Source of the DNA: Synechococcus sp. CBW1004
GTDB lineage: Bacteria; Cyanobacteriota; Cyanobacteriia; PCC-6307; Cyanobiaceae
Assembly: GCF_015840715.1 (NCBI RefSeq)
Contig: NZ_CP060397.1
Coordinates: 434,001-498,000 of the forward strand
Reading direction: 5' to 3'
Length of the DNA stretch: 64,000 nucleotides
Shown here: in pieces, positions 1-6,689 of the stretch
How the letters are laid out: every line of letters begins with the position of its first letter
Numbering within the stretch: position 1 is the stretch's first letter
Translations under genes and position numbers: made by a program
The notes under the pieces: model-generated
Database searches by the model: none
What the model was told of the DNA's origin: nothing
What the model saw: only the letters and a program-made list of their open reading frames with translations

Positions 1-219
1 CGCGGCCGATGAAGCAGCCGTCGCGGCCTTCTGAGTGGCGGAGTACTGGCTCAGCACCTTGGCGCCATCCATGCGCAGGAAGGCCAGAAGATGGCCGCCC
101 CGATCTACAACGGCGATGCACTGGGGCGTGCCGATCTCCCGGGCCTTGGCCGCCGCCGCCTGAAGGGCAACCATGGCCCCCTCAGCGCTGAGTTCAGGCC
201 TGTGCTGCAGGTACGTCAT
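1..219 (-). CDS. GlcG/HbpS (DUF336) family heme-binding-like protein, N-terminal fragment
   Basis: Reading the minus strand from an ATG at 219 gives 73 codons that run off the left edge of the window. The fragment has the start of the GlcG/HbpS fold: an alanine-rich helix (about residues 12-28) followed by the strand-turn-strand motif [20 protein letters not shown] (34-53), which is typical of this family. Members bind heme or corrinoids or sit in glycolate-utilisation operons; the actual ligand here cannot be told. It is transcribed divergently from the AEC permease to its right, with about 170 bp between the two starts. The C-terminal half is outside the window. Confidence 0.72.
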   Translation of the reverse strand, partial: MTYLQHRPELSAEGAMVALQAAAAKAREIGTPQCIAVVDRGGHLLAFLRMDGAKVLSQYSATQKAATAASSAA

Positions 220-391
220 GGACTCAAGCGGGGATCCAGGCCAAGGCGACGCTGGTTTGGCCCAAAGGCCGACCCTAGAGCGATTGGCGCCCACAGGCGA
301 CGCAGAAGCCACAGGTGGATCATGGTTCCGGGCGTCGATGATGGTGATCCATGCGCAAGCCGGTGAGGATGACTCTGCGTACCCACCACAG

Positions 392-1315
392 ATGACGCCG
401 GTCCTGCTGGCCCTCGGCCTGATCGCGCTGATCGGCAGCCTGCTGCGCTACATGGTTGCCGATCTCGATGTGGAGGCCGCCCGCCGGACCATCGGCGTGC
501 TTGTGCTGAATGTGTTCCTGCCGGCCCTGGTGTTCCGGGTGATCTGCAGTGTTCCAACCGGACCGGAGATGCTGCAGATCCCGCTGGTGATGGCCATCGG
601 AGTGGGCTGCTGCCTGGCGCTGGCGCTGCTGATCTTCCGCCCCCTTGCCCTGCGTTCCGAAGAAAAGGGGGCCCTGATCCTCGCCAGCGCCTTCGGGAAT
701 GTCACCTATCTGGGGCTGCCGGTGCTGCAGGGTCTGTTCCCTGCTCTGGCCCTGCAGGTGGCGAAGGTGGCGATCCTCAGCGAGGTCACCACCACACCCC
801 TCAATCTCAGCGTCGGCGTGGCCCTGGGCGAAAGCTTCAGCGGCAATGTGAGCAGCGGGGTGCTGCGTCAGGCCATCCGCGCCGTGATCACGATGCCGGC
901 GCTCTGGGCCATCGTGCTGGCCCTGGCCTGGACCGGTAGCGGCATCCCGATCCCGGGGTTCCTGATGGAGGCCACGCGGATCCTCGGCAACACGGTGACC
1001 GGCCTGATGATGCTGTCGCTGGGGATGGGGCTGCGCTACCGCCGCATCCACCAACCACTACCGCTGCTGCTGGCCAGCGCCATCAAACTCCTTGTGTCGC
1101 CGCTGGTGATCCTGGCCGCCGCGCGCTGGATCGGCCTGCAGGATCCCTACCTGCAGGCCGTGGTGCTGGAAGGAGGCATGCCCACACAGCTGCTCACCTT
1201 CGTGATCGCCGATCGGGTGGGTCTGGATGTGGAGCGGCTGGCCCTGTGCATCCTGCTCAACACCGCCGCGTCCTTCCTGACGATCCCACTGCTCCATGGC
1301 TGGCTGTTCAGCTGA
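392..1315 (+). CDS. AEC (auxin efflux carrier) family transporter
   Basis: A 307-residue, very hydrophobic protein with about ten predicted membrane segments and the AEC signature regions: [10 protein letters not shown] near residue 40, [13 protein letters not shown] near residue 100 and [14 protein letters not shown] near the C-terminus. The family exports small organic anions in bacteria; the substrate cannot be read from sequence. The open frame extends upstream to 173, but the ATG at 392 is chosen because the first membrane helix begins right after it and the upstream codons look non-coding. It converges on the small gene at 1058-1558, whose frame overlaps its last 258 bases. Confidence 0.8.
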   Translation: MTPVLLALGLIALIGSLLRYMVADLDVEAARRTIGVLVLNVFLPALVFRVICSVPTGPEMLQIPLVMAIGVGCCLALALLIFRPLALRSEEKGALILASAFGNVTYLGLPVLQGLFPALALQVAKVAILSEVTTTPLNLSVGVALGESFSGNVSSGVLRQAIRAVITMPALWAIVLALAWTGSGIPIPGFLMEATRILGNTVTGLMMLSLGMGLRYRRIHQPLPLLLASAIKLLVSPLVILAAARWIGLQDPYLQAVVLEGGMPTQLLTFVIADRVGLDVERLALCILLNTAASFLTIPLLHGWLFS

Positions 1316-1558
1316 AGGCTGCCAGCTCAACCCTTCGTCCGGTATCGGCTGGAAATTGGCCCGTGCGTGCTCACCCTGATGCAGATGGCAGGCGAGCTGC
1401 GGGATGCAGTTGGGGCCCGGATGGTGCCGGAAGAAGTGGCAGGTCATGTAGACATGGCGGCTGCGGCTGGAGCGCAGCACCGCCTCGTCGAGCCAAGGCC
1501 ACTCCTCGATCGCCTCGTCGCGGGAGGGCTGCAGCCCTGAGAGCGGGACCGGCACCAT
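1058..1558 (-). CDS. Small cyanobacterial protein with CHFF/HHPGP motif, 3' end probably frameshifted
   Basis: The first ~65 codons look like a conserved small cyanobacterial protein: an EEWPWLDEAVL segment, then MTCHFFRHHPGPNCIP and CHLHQG, a Cys/His-rich core that could bind metal. Function is unknown. The start is well supported: AGGAGG sits four bases before the ATG at 1558, and a LexA-type box lies just upstream. After CHLHQG the frame loses this character and continues for 258 bases antisense to the AEC gene. In another frame, from about 1365-1378, the sequence gives a short His-Gly/Arg tail ending in TGA at 1327-1329, just outside the AEC gene. The ancestral gene therefore probably ended there. 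The first half is fairly secure; the C-terminus is not. Confidence 0.55.
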   Translation of the reverse strand: MVPVPLSGLQPSRDEAIEEWPWLDEAVLRSSRSRHVYMTCHFFRHHPGPNCIPQLACHLHQGEHARANFQPIPDEGLSWQPSAEQPAMEQWDRQEGRGGVEQDAQGQPLHIQTHPIGDHEGEQLCGHASFQHHGLQVGILQADPARGGQDHQRRHKEFDGAGQQQR

Positions 1559-1573
1559 GGCGCCTCCTCAATG

Positions 1574-1587
1574 CGTACACCTGTACT
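1574..1587 (-). promoter_or_regulatory. LexA-type SOS box
   Basis: On the minus strand the 14 bases read AGTACAGGTGTACG, an exact match to the published cyanobacterial LexA motif RGTACNNNDGTWCB, with perfect GTAC-N4-GTAC symmetry. It lies 16 bases upstream of the ATG at 1558, between a probable promoter and the Shine-Dalgarno. About one match to this degenerate motif is expected by chance in a window this size, but the position and the full half-site symmetry favour a real operator. Confidence 0.5.
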
Positions 1588-1642
1588 AGCAGGGCTGGGG
1601 TTGTGGTGCCAGGGGCAGGCGAGTACTTGTTTTTTGGGAATC

Positions 1643-2719
1643 TCAGCCATGGTGCTCAACGGCAGGCGCCATGGATGTGCACCGGTCTCGGGGGATGAGC
1701 AGGGCGAGGCGATTGGTCTGCAGGGGGCTGAGGTTGTCGTCGCTGACCAACAGCATGGTGGGACGGCCGTCGGGAAGTGGTGGTCCTTGGCTCAGGGCCT
1801 CCCAGTTGTCCGGCGCCAGCCCACCGGCGATCAGGTCCCATTCGGCCAGTGGCGCCGCCTCGCCGGTGCTGCCCGCGGCGGGCAAGGGATAGAGGGCCAG
1901 GCGGATCTGCCAGCGATCCGGCGGCTCAAAGCGGCGCAGCAGACCTAACAATTGGCCAGGGCCAGGCGTCAGAAGGTCAGTGAGGCCCCATCCATCGCCC
2001 CGCGGCAGCAGTAGAGCGCCATGGGGCGTGGGGGTTGGCGCCGCCTGGAGCGGATTGGTTCCCACCGGCCACGTCCAGCGCAGCAAACGCACCTGCCGAG
2101 GTGGATCCTGCAGCAGTGGGTGCTCCGAGGCCATCAGCAGTGAGGGCGCCTGGCCTCGATCGGTCCTGGGGAGCAGCAGTAGCGACTCGGGACCGCCGTT
2201 GCTGGCAAGTCCACTGCCCTCGCCAGGTCGCCAGGCCTCGGGGAGGTCAAAGGCATCGAGAAGGGTGCCGCCAGGAGCGTTGAACCGAAACAGCTGGGGC
2301 GGCCGTTCCGGGCTGCGCCGACCTTCGCTGGCAACCCACCACTGACCCGCCAGGTACACAAAGCCCTCGCCGTCGATGGTGGCCGGCAGGCGGCGACCGG
2401 GACCGCTGCGCAGCGGGATTTGCTCAAGCAGAGAGGGCGCCGTCCCAGCGGCAAGCCCGCCCCATCGGCTCACCGTCCCGGTGGGAAGGTCGCTCAGCAG
2501 CCAGAGGCTGTCGAGGTCACCGTCGTAGTAAGCGGCTGAGAACCCCCCGATCGGCTCACCGGCGGCGTTGCGCCGAGGCAGCTCCAGCTGCCGGGCCACC
2601 TCCCAACCGCTGGAAAGGGGGCAGGGCAGGGAGATCGAGGCAGGAGTGGTTCCGGCCTGCAGAGGAAGGTCCCAGAGGACCACAGCAAGGCCGGCCGAGA
2701 GCAGGTGACTCCATCGCAT
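1643..2719 (-). CDS. Secreted phytase-like esterase-domain protein (PF13449 type)
   Basis: A 358-residue protein starting with a signal peptide (MRWSHLLSAGLAVVLW, cleavage near the following QAG). The body has features of the 'esterase-like activity of phytase' beta-propeller family: GGFSAAYYDGD and LWLLSD near the N-terminus, then GLASNGGPESLLLLPRT, and DNWEALSQGP followed by LLVSDDN at the end. Family members act outside the cytoplasm on phosphate esters or are uncharacterised. The frame continues upstream to 2767, but the ATG at 2719 is used because it starts the signal peptide directly. It probably marks the chromosomal side of the accessory region to its right. Confidence 0.75.
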   Translation of the reverse strand: MRWSHLLSAGLAVVLWDLPLQAGTTPASISLPCPLSSGWEVARQLELPRRNAAGEPIGGFSAAYYDGDLDSLWLLSDLPTGTVSRWGGLAAGTAPSLLEQIPLRSGPGRRLPATIDGEGFVYLAGQWWVASEGRRSPERPPQLFRFNAPGGTLLDAFDLPEAWRPGEGSGLASNGGPESLLLLPRTDRGQAPSLLMASEHPLLQDPPRQVRLLRWTWPVGTNPLQAAPTPTPHGALLLPRGDGWGLTDLLTPGPGQLLGLLRRFEPPDRWQIRLALYPLPAAGSTGEAAPLAEWDLIAGGLAPDNWEALSQGPPLPDGRPTMLLVSDDNLSPLQTNRLALLIPRDRCTSMAPAVEHHG

Positions 2720-2783
2720 CTGGCAAGCATTGGCCCAGGCCGCTGCAGCGGCGGCATCAGAGGACACGTGACGTCACTCAGCG

Positions 2784-3002
2784 TCACTCCTCCAGTTTCT
2801 CCAGCTCTTCCCATGCCGCCTCCAGGGCACGGGTCTGACGTTCGGCCCGGTCGATGGCGTTGGCGGTCTGACCGATTGCCTCGAGCAGTGGCCCCGCCAC
2901 CGGGGCGAGCTCTGAGGTGTAGGAGGCGATGGTGCTCCAGAAGCCGCTTTGCATAGCGACGGGGAGCGCGGGTCTGCTGCGGCGCTTCGGTTTGCTGGTC
3001 AT
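2784..3002 (-). CDS. Small hypothetical protein with C-terminal coiled coil
   Basis: A 72-codon frame giving a basic N-terminus (MTSKPKRRSRP) and a C-terminal amphipathic helix rich in Ala, Glu and Arg, likely a coiled coil (about residues 38-72). No family is recognised. It follows the DUF932 gene on the same strand and stands at the left edge of the plasmid-like cluster. A hairpin with the 11-mer repeat lies 106 bases upstream, farther from the start than in the other three units. Confidence 0.45.
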   Translation of the reverse strand: MTSKPKRRSRPALPVAMQSGFWSTIASYTSELAPVAGPLLEAIGQTANAIDRAERQTRALEAAWEELEKLEE

Positions 3003-3107
3003 GGGGTTGGCGTCGGTTGATGGGGTGAAGTGCAGAGGCGCCGCTGGCGCCGGGGCGGAATGCCCGTAGGCTCGAGCCGCTCACTCAGGGCGGGGTTCTG
3101 CCTTGGA

Positions 3108-3146
3108 TGAGCGGATACACCCGGACCGGGCGTGAGACCCCGGTCC
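3108..3146 (-). repeat. Intergenic hairpin plus 11-mer repeat, unit 1
   Basis: TGAGCGGATAC occupies 3108-3118; next to it is a perfect 8-bp inverted repeat, GGACCGGG (3123-3130) and CCCGGTCC (3139-3146). Unlike units 2-4, the T-run (TTTT) follows the hairpin on the plus strand. The unit lies between the DUF932 gene and the small gene at 2784-3002. Confidence 0.6.
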
Positions 3147-3181
3147 TTTTGTGTCGTTGGCTGTGCCGTTGGGCCTTGCGA

Positions 3182-4198
3182 TCAGGCGCGGGTGGCGGCG
3201 AGCGCCAGCTCCTGAGCGCGGGTCAAGGTCGCCGCACCCTGGCCCCAGTACAGGGACTCGAGGCGTTGGCGGGCGGCTTCGGTGGGGTCCTTGGCGCGGC
3301 CCGCCTCATGCGACAGGAACTCCGTCAAGGCCTGGTACGCGCCCCAGTAGCTCCCACGCACTCCGGGGATGTGGGCGCCGATGCCACGGCCGTGGAACTT
3401 GTTGGCCAGGCTCTCCCACGCCGGTAGATCCTCCAGCTGCCGGGGCCGAGCGGTGCTGGCGTCACCGCGGCGATCGTTGATGGTGCGGCTCAGCTGCTCG
3501 GCGAACACCCGCTCGACGTAGGCCCGGAACTGGGCGGCGGTGCAAGGTGTGGAGGCCATGGCCCGCAGCTCGGCGAGGCCGCCGGTGAACTGCTGGCGCT
3601 GCACGTCGATCAGCGCCGGTAGCTGCTCAATCAGCGCATTGGCATTGCGTGTGTGCCGGATCCGGCAAAGCTTGCCGCTTTGGCTTGGTCGTGCCGCCTG
3701 GCCCAGCGCTGCCGAAAGGGTGTTCTGGCAGACGACCCGGATCGGTGAAAACAGGACCTGAAAGGCGAGGCTGCCGTCATGGCTTGTGCAGCCGACGAGG
3801 TATTGCTGCACCGGATCGCCACGCAGGACATCGCCCTCGGCCTGCCGGATTCGTGCCGTGAAGGTCACCTTGCGGCCTTCCGCCAGGACGCAGACGGCAT
3901 CCATCGTGGCGTCTTCATGGAGGGCTTCTGCGAGGCGGATCAGCTGCTCGTTCTGGACCAGGGTGTAGGTGCTGTTCATCACCGCCAGGACCGTGCCGGT
4001 GTCGGTGCGGGTGATCGCCTGATACCCATCGATCGGCCGCATGTCGGCGTCGTAGACGGCGCGGCCGGCGACGGTGAAATCAGCCTGGGCGATGCGGAAG
4101 GCCTCCCGGGCCGGCAGGGTGCCATCGAGGACGGTGCCGAGCTGGTGCCAGGCGCTCTGGCCATGCAGGAAGACGCCGGAAGTGAACTGGTGGGACAT
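3182..4198 (-). CDS. DUF932 domain protein (plasmid/phage-type, TIGR03299-like)
   Basis: A 338-residue protein with the DUF932 architecture: N-terminal FLHGQSAWHQLGTVL, then DGYQAITRTDTGTVLAVMNSTYTLVQN, CTSHDGSLAFQVLFSPIRVVCQNT in the centre, and HIPGVRGSYWGAYQALTEFLSHE near the C-terminus. The family is found mostly on plasmids, phages and integrated elements; its biochemical role is unresolved. It is the downstream neighbour of ArdC, separated by a terminator-like hairpin and an 11-mer lying 29 bases before its ATG, so it probably has its own transcription start. Confidence 0.85.
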   Translation of the reverse strand: MSHQFTSGVFLHGQSAWHQLGTVLDGTLPAREAFRIAQADFTVAGRAVYDADMRPIDGYQAITRTDTGTVLAVMNSTYTLVQNEQLIRLAEALHEDATMDAVCVLAEGRKVTFTARIRQAEGDVLRGDPVQQYLVGCTSHDGSLAFQVLFSPIRVVCQNTLSAALGQAARPSQSGKLCRIRHTRNANALIEQLPALIDVQRQQFTGGLAELRAMASTPCTAAQFRAYVERVFAEQLSRTINDRRGDASTARPRQLEDLPAWESLANKFHGRGIGAHIPGVRGSYWGAYQALTEFLSHEAGRAKDPTEAARQRLESLYWGQGAATLTRAQELALAATRA

Positions 4199-4226
4199 GG
4201 GGGTGTGCCGGCTCGGTGAGCCGGGT

Positions 4227-4262
4227 TGAGCGGATACGAAAAAGCCCCACCAAGGGCGGGGC
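4227..4262 (-). terminator. Terminator hairpin plus 11-mer repeat, unit 2
   Basis: On the minus strand, downstream of ardC, a GCCCC/GGGGC stem (4244-4262) is followed by TTTTT and then the 11-mer GTATCCGCTCA (4227-4237). The DUF932 start lies 29 bases farther on. The unit therefore ends one transcript and heads the next. It shares roughly 30 bp of similarity with unit 4. Confidence 0.65.
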
Positions 4263-4331
4263 GGGCCGCACTCGGGGGAGAGCGGCGAAAGCTGGGGCAG
4301 GGTTCACACCTGCCCTCCCGTTTGCGACGGA

Positions 4332-5354
4332 TCAGCTGGCGTCAGGCGCTGTAGCGGCCTCGTCCTCGGCTGGTTCTGGCGCGATCAGATCGGCCGCCTT
4401 GCGGGCAGCGCTCAGCACCTGGAACAGCACCGATGGCGACTCCTTCAGGAGCTCGGCCCAGTGGCTGAGGTAGGCGGCGTGGTTCTGGAAGTCCGACCCG
4501 ATCTGGAGGCGCTGGCAGACGATCACCGCGCCCAGTTCGGCCACCAGCTCCTCACGGGCATAGGCCGCCGTGCCCATGGCGCCGCGTTGGTTGCGGTCCA
4601 GCCGCGAGGGGTGACCGGTCGAATGAATCTGCTCGTGCGCCCAGGTCGCCGCGAACGCCTCCCGGTTGGAGAAGGCTTCCGCGACAGGCATGGAGATCCG
4701 ATCGGCGCCAGGGCTGTAACAGGCCACGGCACCGCCAAAGACAGTGGGCACGGGCCAGGCCTCGAGCATCGTCTCGGCGTGCTCGAGGCGGACAGCTGCA
4801 GAAGGTGGCGGAGCGGACTGCTGGAGGGCAGCGGCGATCGCCACCGCGAGAGCCTCCTGGGCCTCGGGCGTGGTGCCGACCAGATCGGCGGCGTTGAACA
4901 CCGGCACCACCTTGTATGACACCCAGCTGGTCGTAAGCGGAACGCCCTCGGGGGAGAGCTGGACGTTGCCCTGCTCATCGCGCTGATCGCGCTGGTTCAG
5001 CTGCGGCCGGACGATGCGCACGGCACTGCATCCCTTGCGCGGGAACCAGCCGTTGGCCTTGGCCTGGGCGCCACCGAGCCATAGCGGCAGCGTGTGGCCC
5101 TTCAGGAGGGCGCCGAACTCCAGCAGCAGTGGGTTGGAGCCGCGGTAGGCGTGGCCCGTGAGCAGGTTGCGGTGGGAGCCCTGGTGGCCCTGCCACTCCC
5201 GCCGCCATGGGGCGGTGCCCTGCTCCATCAGGGCGATCAGATCGGCGACGAGCTTCTCCTCGGGTGAGGGTCCGCGCTCGGTGGCGGAGGCCTTCCGGGA
5301 TCGGCGTCCATTGGCTGGGCGATGGGTCCGGTTCGCGGTGGTGGCGGTGCTCAT
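4332..5354 (-). CDS. ardC: ArdC-like antirestriction / ssDNA-binding zincin protein
   Basis: A 340-residue protein with the two ArdC parts: an N-terminal ssDNA-binding domain (about residues 30-140, including MEQGTAPWRREW and GHAYRGSNPLLL) and a C-terminal metallopeptidase-like domain with HEQIH (HExxH) in WAHEQIHSTGHPSRLDR, followed by AREELVAELGA. Plasmid ArdC proteins protect incoming single-stranded DNA from host restriction. Its ATG overlaps the TGA of the upstream SSB paralogue (ATGA), which implies translational coupling and a joint role in handling ssDNA on entry or replication of the element. Confidence 0.85.
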   Translation of the reverse strand: MSTATTANRTHRPANGRRSRKASATERGPSPEEKLVADLIALMEQGTAPWRREWQGHQGSHRNLLTGHAYRGSNPLLLEFGALLKGHTLPLWLGGAQAKANGWFPRKGCSAVRIVRPQLNQRDQRDEQGNVQLSPEGVPLTTSWVSYKVVPVFNAADLVGTTPEAQEALAVAIAAALQQSAPPPSAAVRLEHAETMLEAWPVPTVFGGAVACYSPGADRISMPVAEAFSNREAFAATWAHEQIHSTGHPSRLDRNQRGAMGTAAYAREELVAELGAVIVCQRLQIGSDFQNHAAYLSHWAELLKESPSVLFQVLSAARKAADLIAPEPAEDEAATAPDAS

Positions 5355-5656
5355 GCCACCTCCGCTGCATCGCTGCAGGGTGCGCAGAGAACCTCAAGGC
5401 GATCCACGAGGATCCAGGGCTTGCCGTCTTGCATGCGGAGATCGCCGACCACGCCGATCAGGGCGCCGAGCTGGACCTCGTCGTGGGCACGCTGGGCCGG
5501 CTTCCCCCAGAGCTCAAGGAAGAACGGCTCGGAGGGCCCGCCAAAGCGGCGGCGGTTGATCGTCACCGCGAACGTGACGCGGACCGAGCCGGATTCGTAG
5601 AACACGGCCGCAAGAGGGGTCGCAGCGCGACCCACCAGGGTGATGGAAGCTGTCAT
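5351..5656 (-). CDS. ssb: Single-stranded DNA-binding protein paralogue
   Basis: A 101-residue OB-fold protein matching cyanobacterial SSB along its length: SITLVGRAATP at the N-terminus, YESGSVRVTFAVTINRRR, PFFLELWGKPAQ and LGALIGVVGDLRM. Compared with chromosomal SSB it lacks the long flexible linker and the acidic DDDIPF-type tip, ending in CSDAAEVA, so it may bind DNA without recruiting the usual host partners. It overlaps ardC by the ATGA arrangement. The frame continues upstream to 5854, but the ATG at 5656 fits the domain boundary and lies 24 bases after the unit-3 11-mer. Confidence 0.75.
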   Translation of the reverse strand: MTASITLVGRAATPLAAVFYESGSVRVTFAVTINRRRFGGPSEPFFLELWGKPAQRAHDEVQLGALIGVVGDLRMQDGKPWILVDRLEVLCAPCSDAAEVA

Positions 5657-5679
5657 GGGTGATCCGGCCAGAGACCGGG

Positions 5680-5722
5680 TGAGCGGATACAGAAAGGCGT
5701 GCCCGGCGGCGATCAGCCGGGC
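5680..5722 (-). terminator. Terminator-like hairpin plus 11-mer repeat, unit 3
   Basis: On the minus strand a perfect 7-bp stem, GCCCGGC (5716-5722) and GCCGGGC (5701-5707), is followed by a weak T-tract and GTATCCGCTCA (5680-5690). The ssb paralogue starts 24 bases downstream. This unit separates the Cys-rich small-protein operon from the ssb-ardC operon. Confidence 0.6.
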
Positions 5723-5741
5723 GAGGTGTCGACGCAGGGCG

Positions 5742-6023
5742 TCACTCGAGGACCAGGAGGGAATCGCCCTCGCAGCAGTTGCAGGCCCAGATCCAGAGCA
5801 GGCGGCGGCGGTTGGCCTGGTGATCACAGAGATCGGCTGTCGACCAGGCGCCATAACCGCGCAGGTGGTGGCGGATCATCCAGGGAGGGCCGTCGAAGTC
5901 CAGGCGACGAACCCAGTACTCGACGGCGTCATCGACCGGGCCGGAGGCGGAGCAGTCGGCTACGCAGTCAGCCGGCAACAAGCCGTGGCTGAACGATCCG
6001 TGGAACCAGCGGTTGCGGAACAT
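5742..6023 (-). CDS. Small Cys/Trp-rich hypothetical protein
   Basis: A 93-codon frame giving a protein rich in Cys and Trp (cysteines in CVADC and WACNCCEG), perhaps metal-binding. No family is recognised. It is the last gene of a three-gene minus-strand run (6554 to 5742) whose members are three bases apart, which suggests one operon. A terminator-like hairpin follows directly. Confidence 0.5.
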   Translation of the reverse strand: MFRNRWFHGSFSHGLLPADCVADCSASGPVDDAVEYWVRRLDFDGPPWMIRHHLRGYGAWSTADLCDHQANRRRLLWIWACNCCEGDSLLVLE

Positions 6024-6026
6024 CGC

Positions 6027-6284
6027 TCAGCCCTCCTGATGAATCAGGAAGGTGAACGTGGCCACCTCACAGGCCAGGCACCACCGATCGGCGTCGTGGT
6101 ACTTGCAGAAGTGCGTGTTATCGGCCAAGTCAACGCAGGAGACGTTCTGACCAGGGAAGGTCTCCTCCCACCAGCCGTCTGCCGCCGCGATGTCGGCGTC
6201 ATCAAGGCTGCTGGGGTCGGCGTTGATGAAATAGCAGGCCCAGTGGGTGGGGAGCTCGTAGGTGTCGACACGCAGAGAAGCCAT
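6027..6284 (-). CDS. Small hypothetical protein, possibly DUF6926-like
   Basis: An 85-residue acidic protein: YELPTHWACYFINADPSSLDD at the N-terminus and a C-terminal CKYHDADRWCLACEV segment with paired cysteines and histidine. It resembles small plasmid- and phage-encoded proteins of the DUF6926 kind, an assignment made from memory of the pattern and not certain. It sits three bases from both neighbours in the same operon. Confidence 0.55.
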   Translation of the reverse strand: MASLRVDTYELPTHWACYFINADPSSLDDADIAAADGWWEETFPGQNVSCVDLADNTHFCKYHDADRWCLACEVATFTFLIHQEG

Positions 6285-6287
6285 CGA

Positions 6288-6554
6288 TCAGGCCTCCGCG
6301 TAGGCGGACTCGATGCGATCACTGCAGTGATCGCAGAAGAGCTCGGGGTCTTCCCAGTTGACGGCAAGAGCGATGACGTTCCAGCCGTCGCTGCCGGTCG
6401 TGGTGGCGATGCAGAGGCGCTCGGAGGCGCAGCAATGGCGGCAGAGGCAGGCGCCATCGGAGGTGATGGCATGCAGGGGATAGCCGCTAGGCCATGCGAA
6501 AGGGGCCCGGCTGAGCGTGTCAGCCAGGCGCAGTGATCTGGATTGTGTGGTCAT
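6288..6554 (-). CDS. Small Cys-rich plasmid-type hypothetical protein
   Basis: An 88-residue protein with two Cys clusters: CLCRHCC in the middle, and LFCDHCSDRIESAYAE at the C-terminus, which looks like a small zinc ribbon. The segments FAWPSGYPLHAITSDGA and NWEDPELFCDHC recall small proteins carried on conjugative plasmids. The frame continues upstream to 6719 through a terminator-like hairpin; the ATG at 6554 is chosen because it lies 25 bases after the unit-4 11-mer, the spacing seen at the other units. First gene of a three-gene operon. Confidence 0.6.
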   Translation of the reverse strand: MTTQSRSLRLADTLSRAPFAWPSGYPLHAITSDGACLCRHCCASERLCIATTTGSDGWNVIALAVNWEDPELFCDHCSDRIESAYAEA

Positions 6555-6578
6555 GAGTTGACCGATTGGGGTAGAGAA

Positions 6579-6615
6579 TGAGCGGATACGAAAAGGCCCC
6601 ACCACGAGGGGTGAG
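6579..6615 (-). terminator. Terminator-like hairpin plus 11-mer repeat, unit 4
   Basis: On the minus strand a CCCC/GGGG hairpin is followed by CCTTTTCG and then the 11-mer GTATCCGCTCA (6579-6589). The first gene of the small-protein operon starts 25 bases later. The unit is similar to unit 2 over about 30 bases. Confidence 0.6.
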
Positions 6616-6619
6616 GCGA

Positions 6620-6645
6620 GCCAATCCAGGCGGACTTGAACCGCC
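6620..6645 (-). other. tRNA T-arm-like fragment (possible old attachment site)
   Basis: On the minus strand GGCGG-TTCAAGT-CCGCC forms a textbook T-arm (5-bp stem, 7-nt loop). No matching acceptor 5' strand or anticodon arm is found upstream, so this is not a complete tRNA. Such 3' fragments are often left by integration into tRNA genes. It does not match the tRNA-Ser at 14.4 kb. Confidence 0.3.
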
Positions 6646-6648
6646 AAA

Positions 6649-6688
6649 CAGCAAAAGCCCGACCTGTAGGTGCACGGGTCGGGCGATG
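6649..6688 (-). terminator. Rho-independent terminator-like hairpin
   Basis: On the minus strand GCCCGACC and GGTCGGGC form a perfect 8-bp stem around a 12-nt loop, followed by TTTTGC. It is a good intrinsic terminator for minus-strand transcription from the 6.7-7.9 kb region, although no gene is recognised upstream of it. Confidence 0.5.
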
Positions 6689-6689
6689 C

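Noticed and set aside
2700-3120. Search for a left copy of the tRNA-Ser 3' end
   Set aside because: No second copy of the GAGAGGGTGGGATTCG segment was found by eye at the left edge or elsewhere; the left border of the element remains undefined.
5680-5690. 11-mer GAGCGGATAC resembles half of the E. coli lac operator (GAGCGGATAAC)
   Set aside because: One base is missing, there is no symmetry, and no LacI-type regulator is in the window; treated as coincidence.
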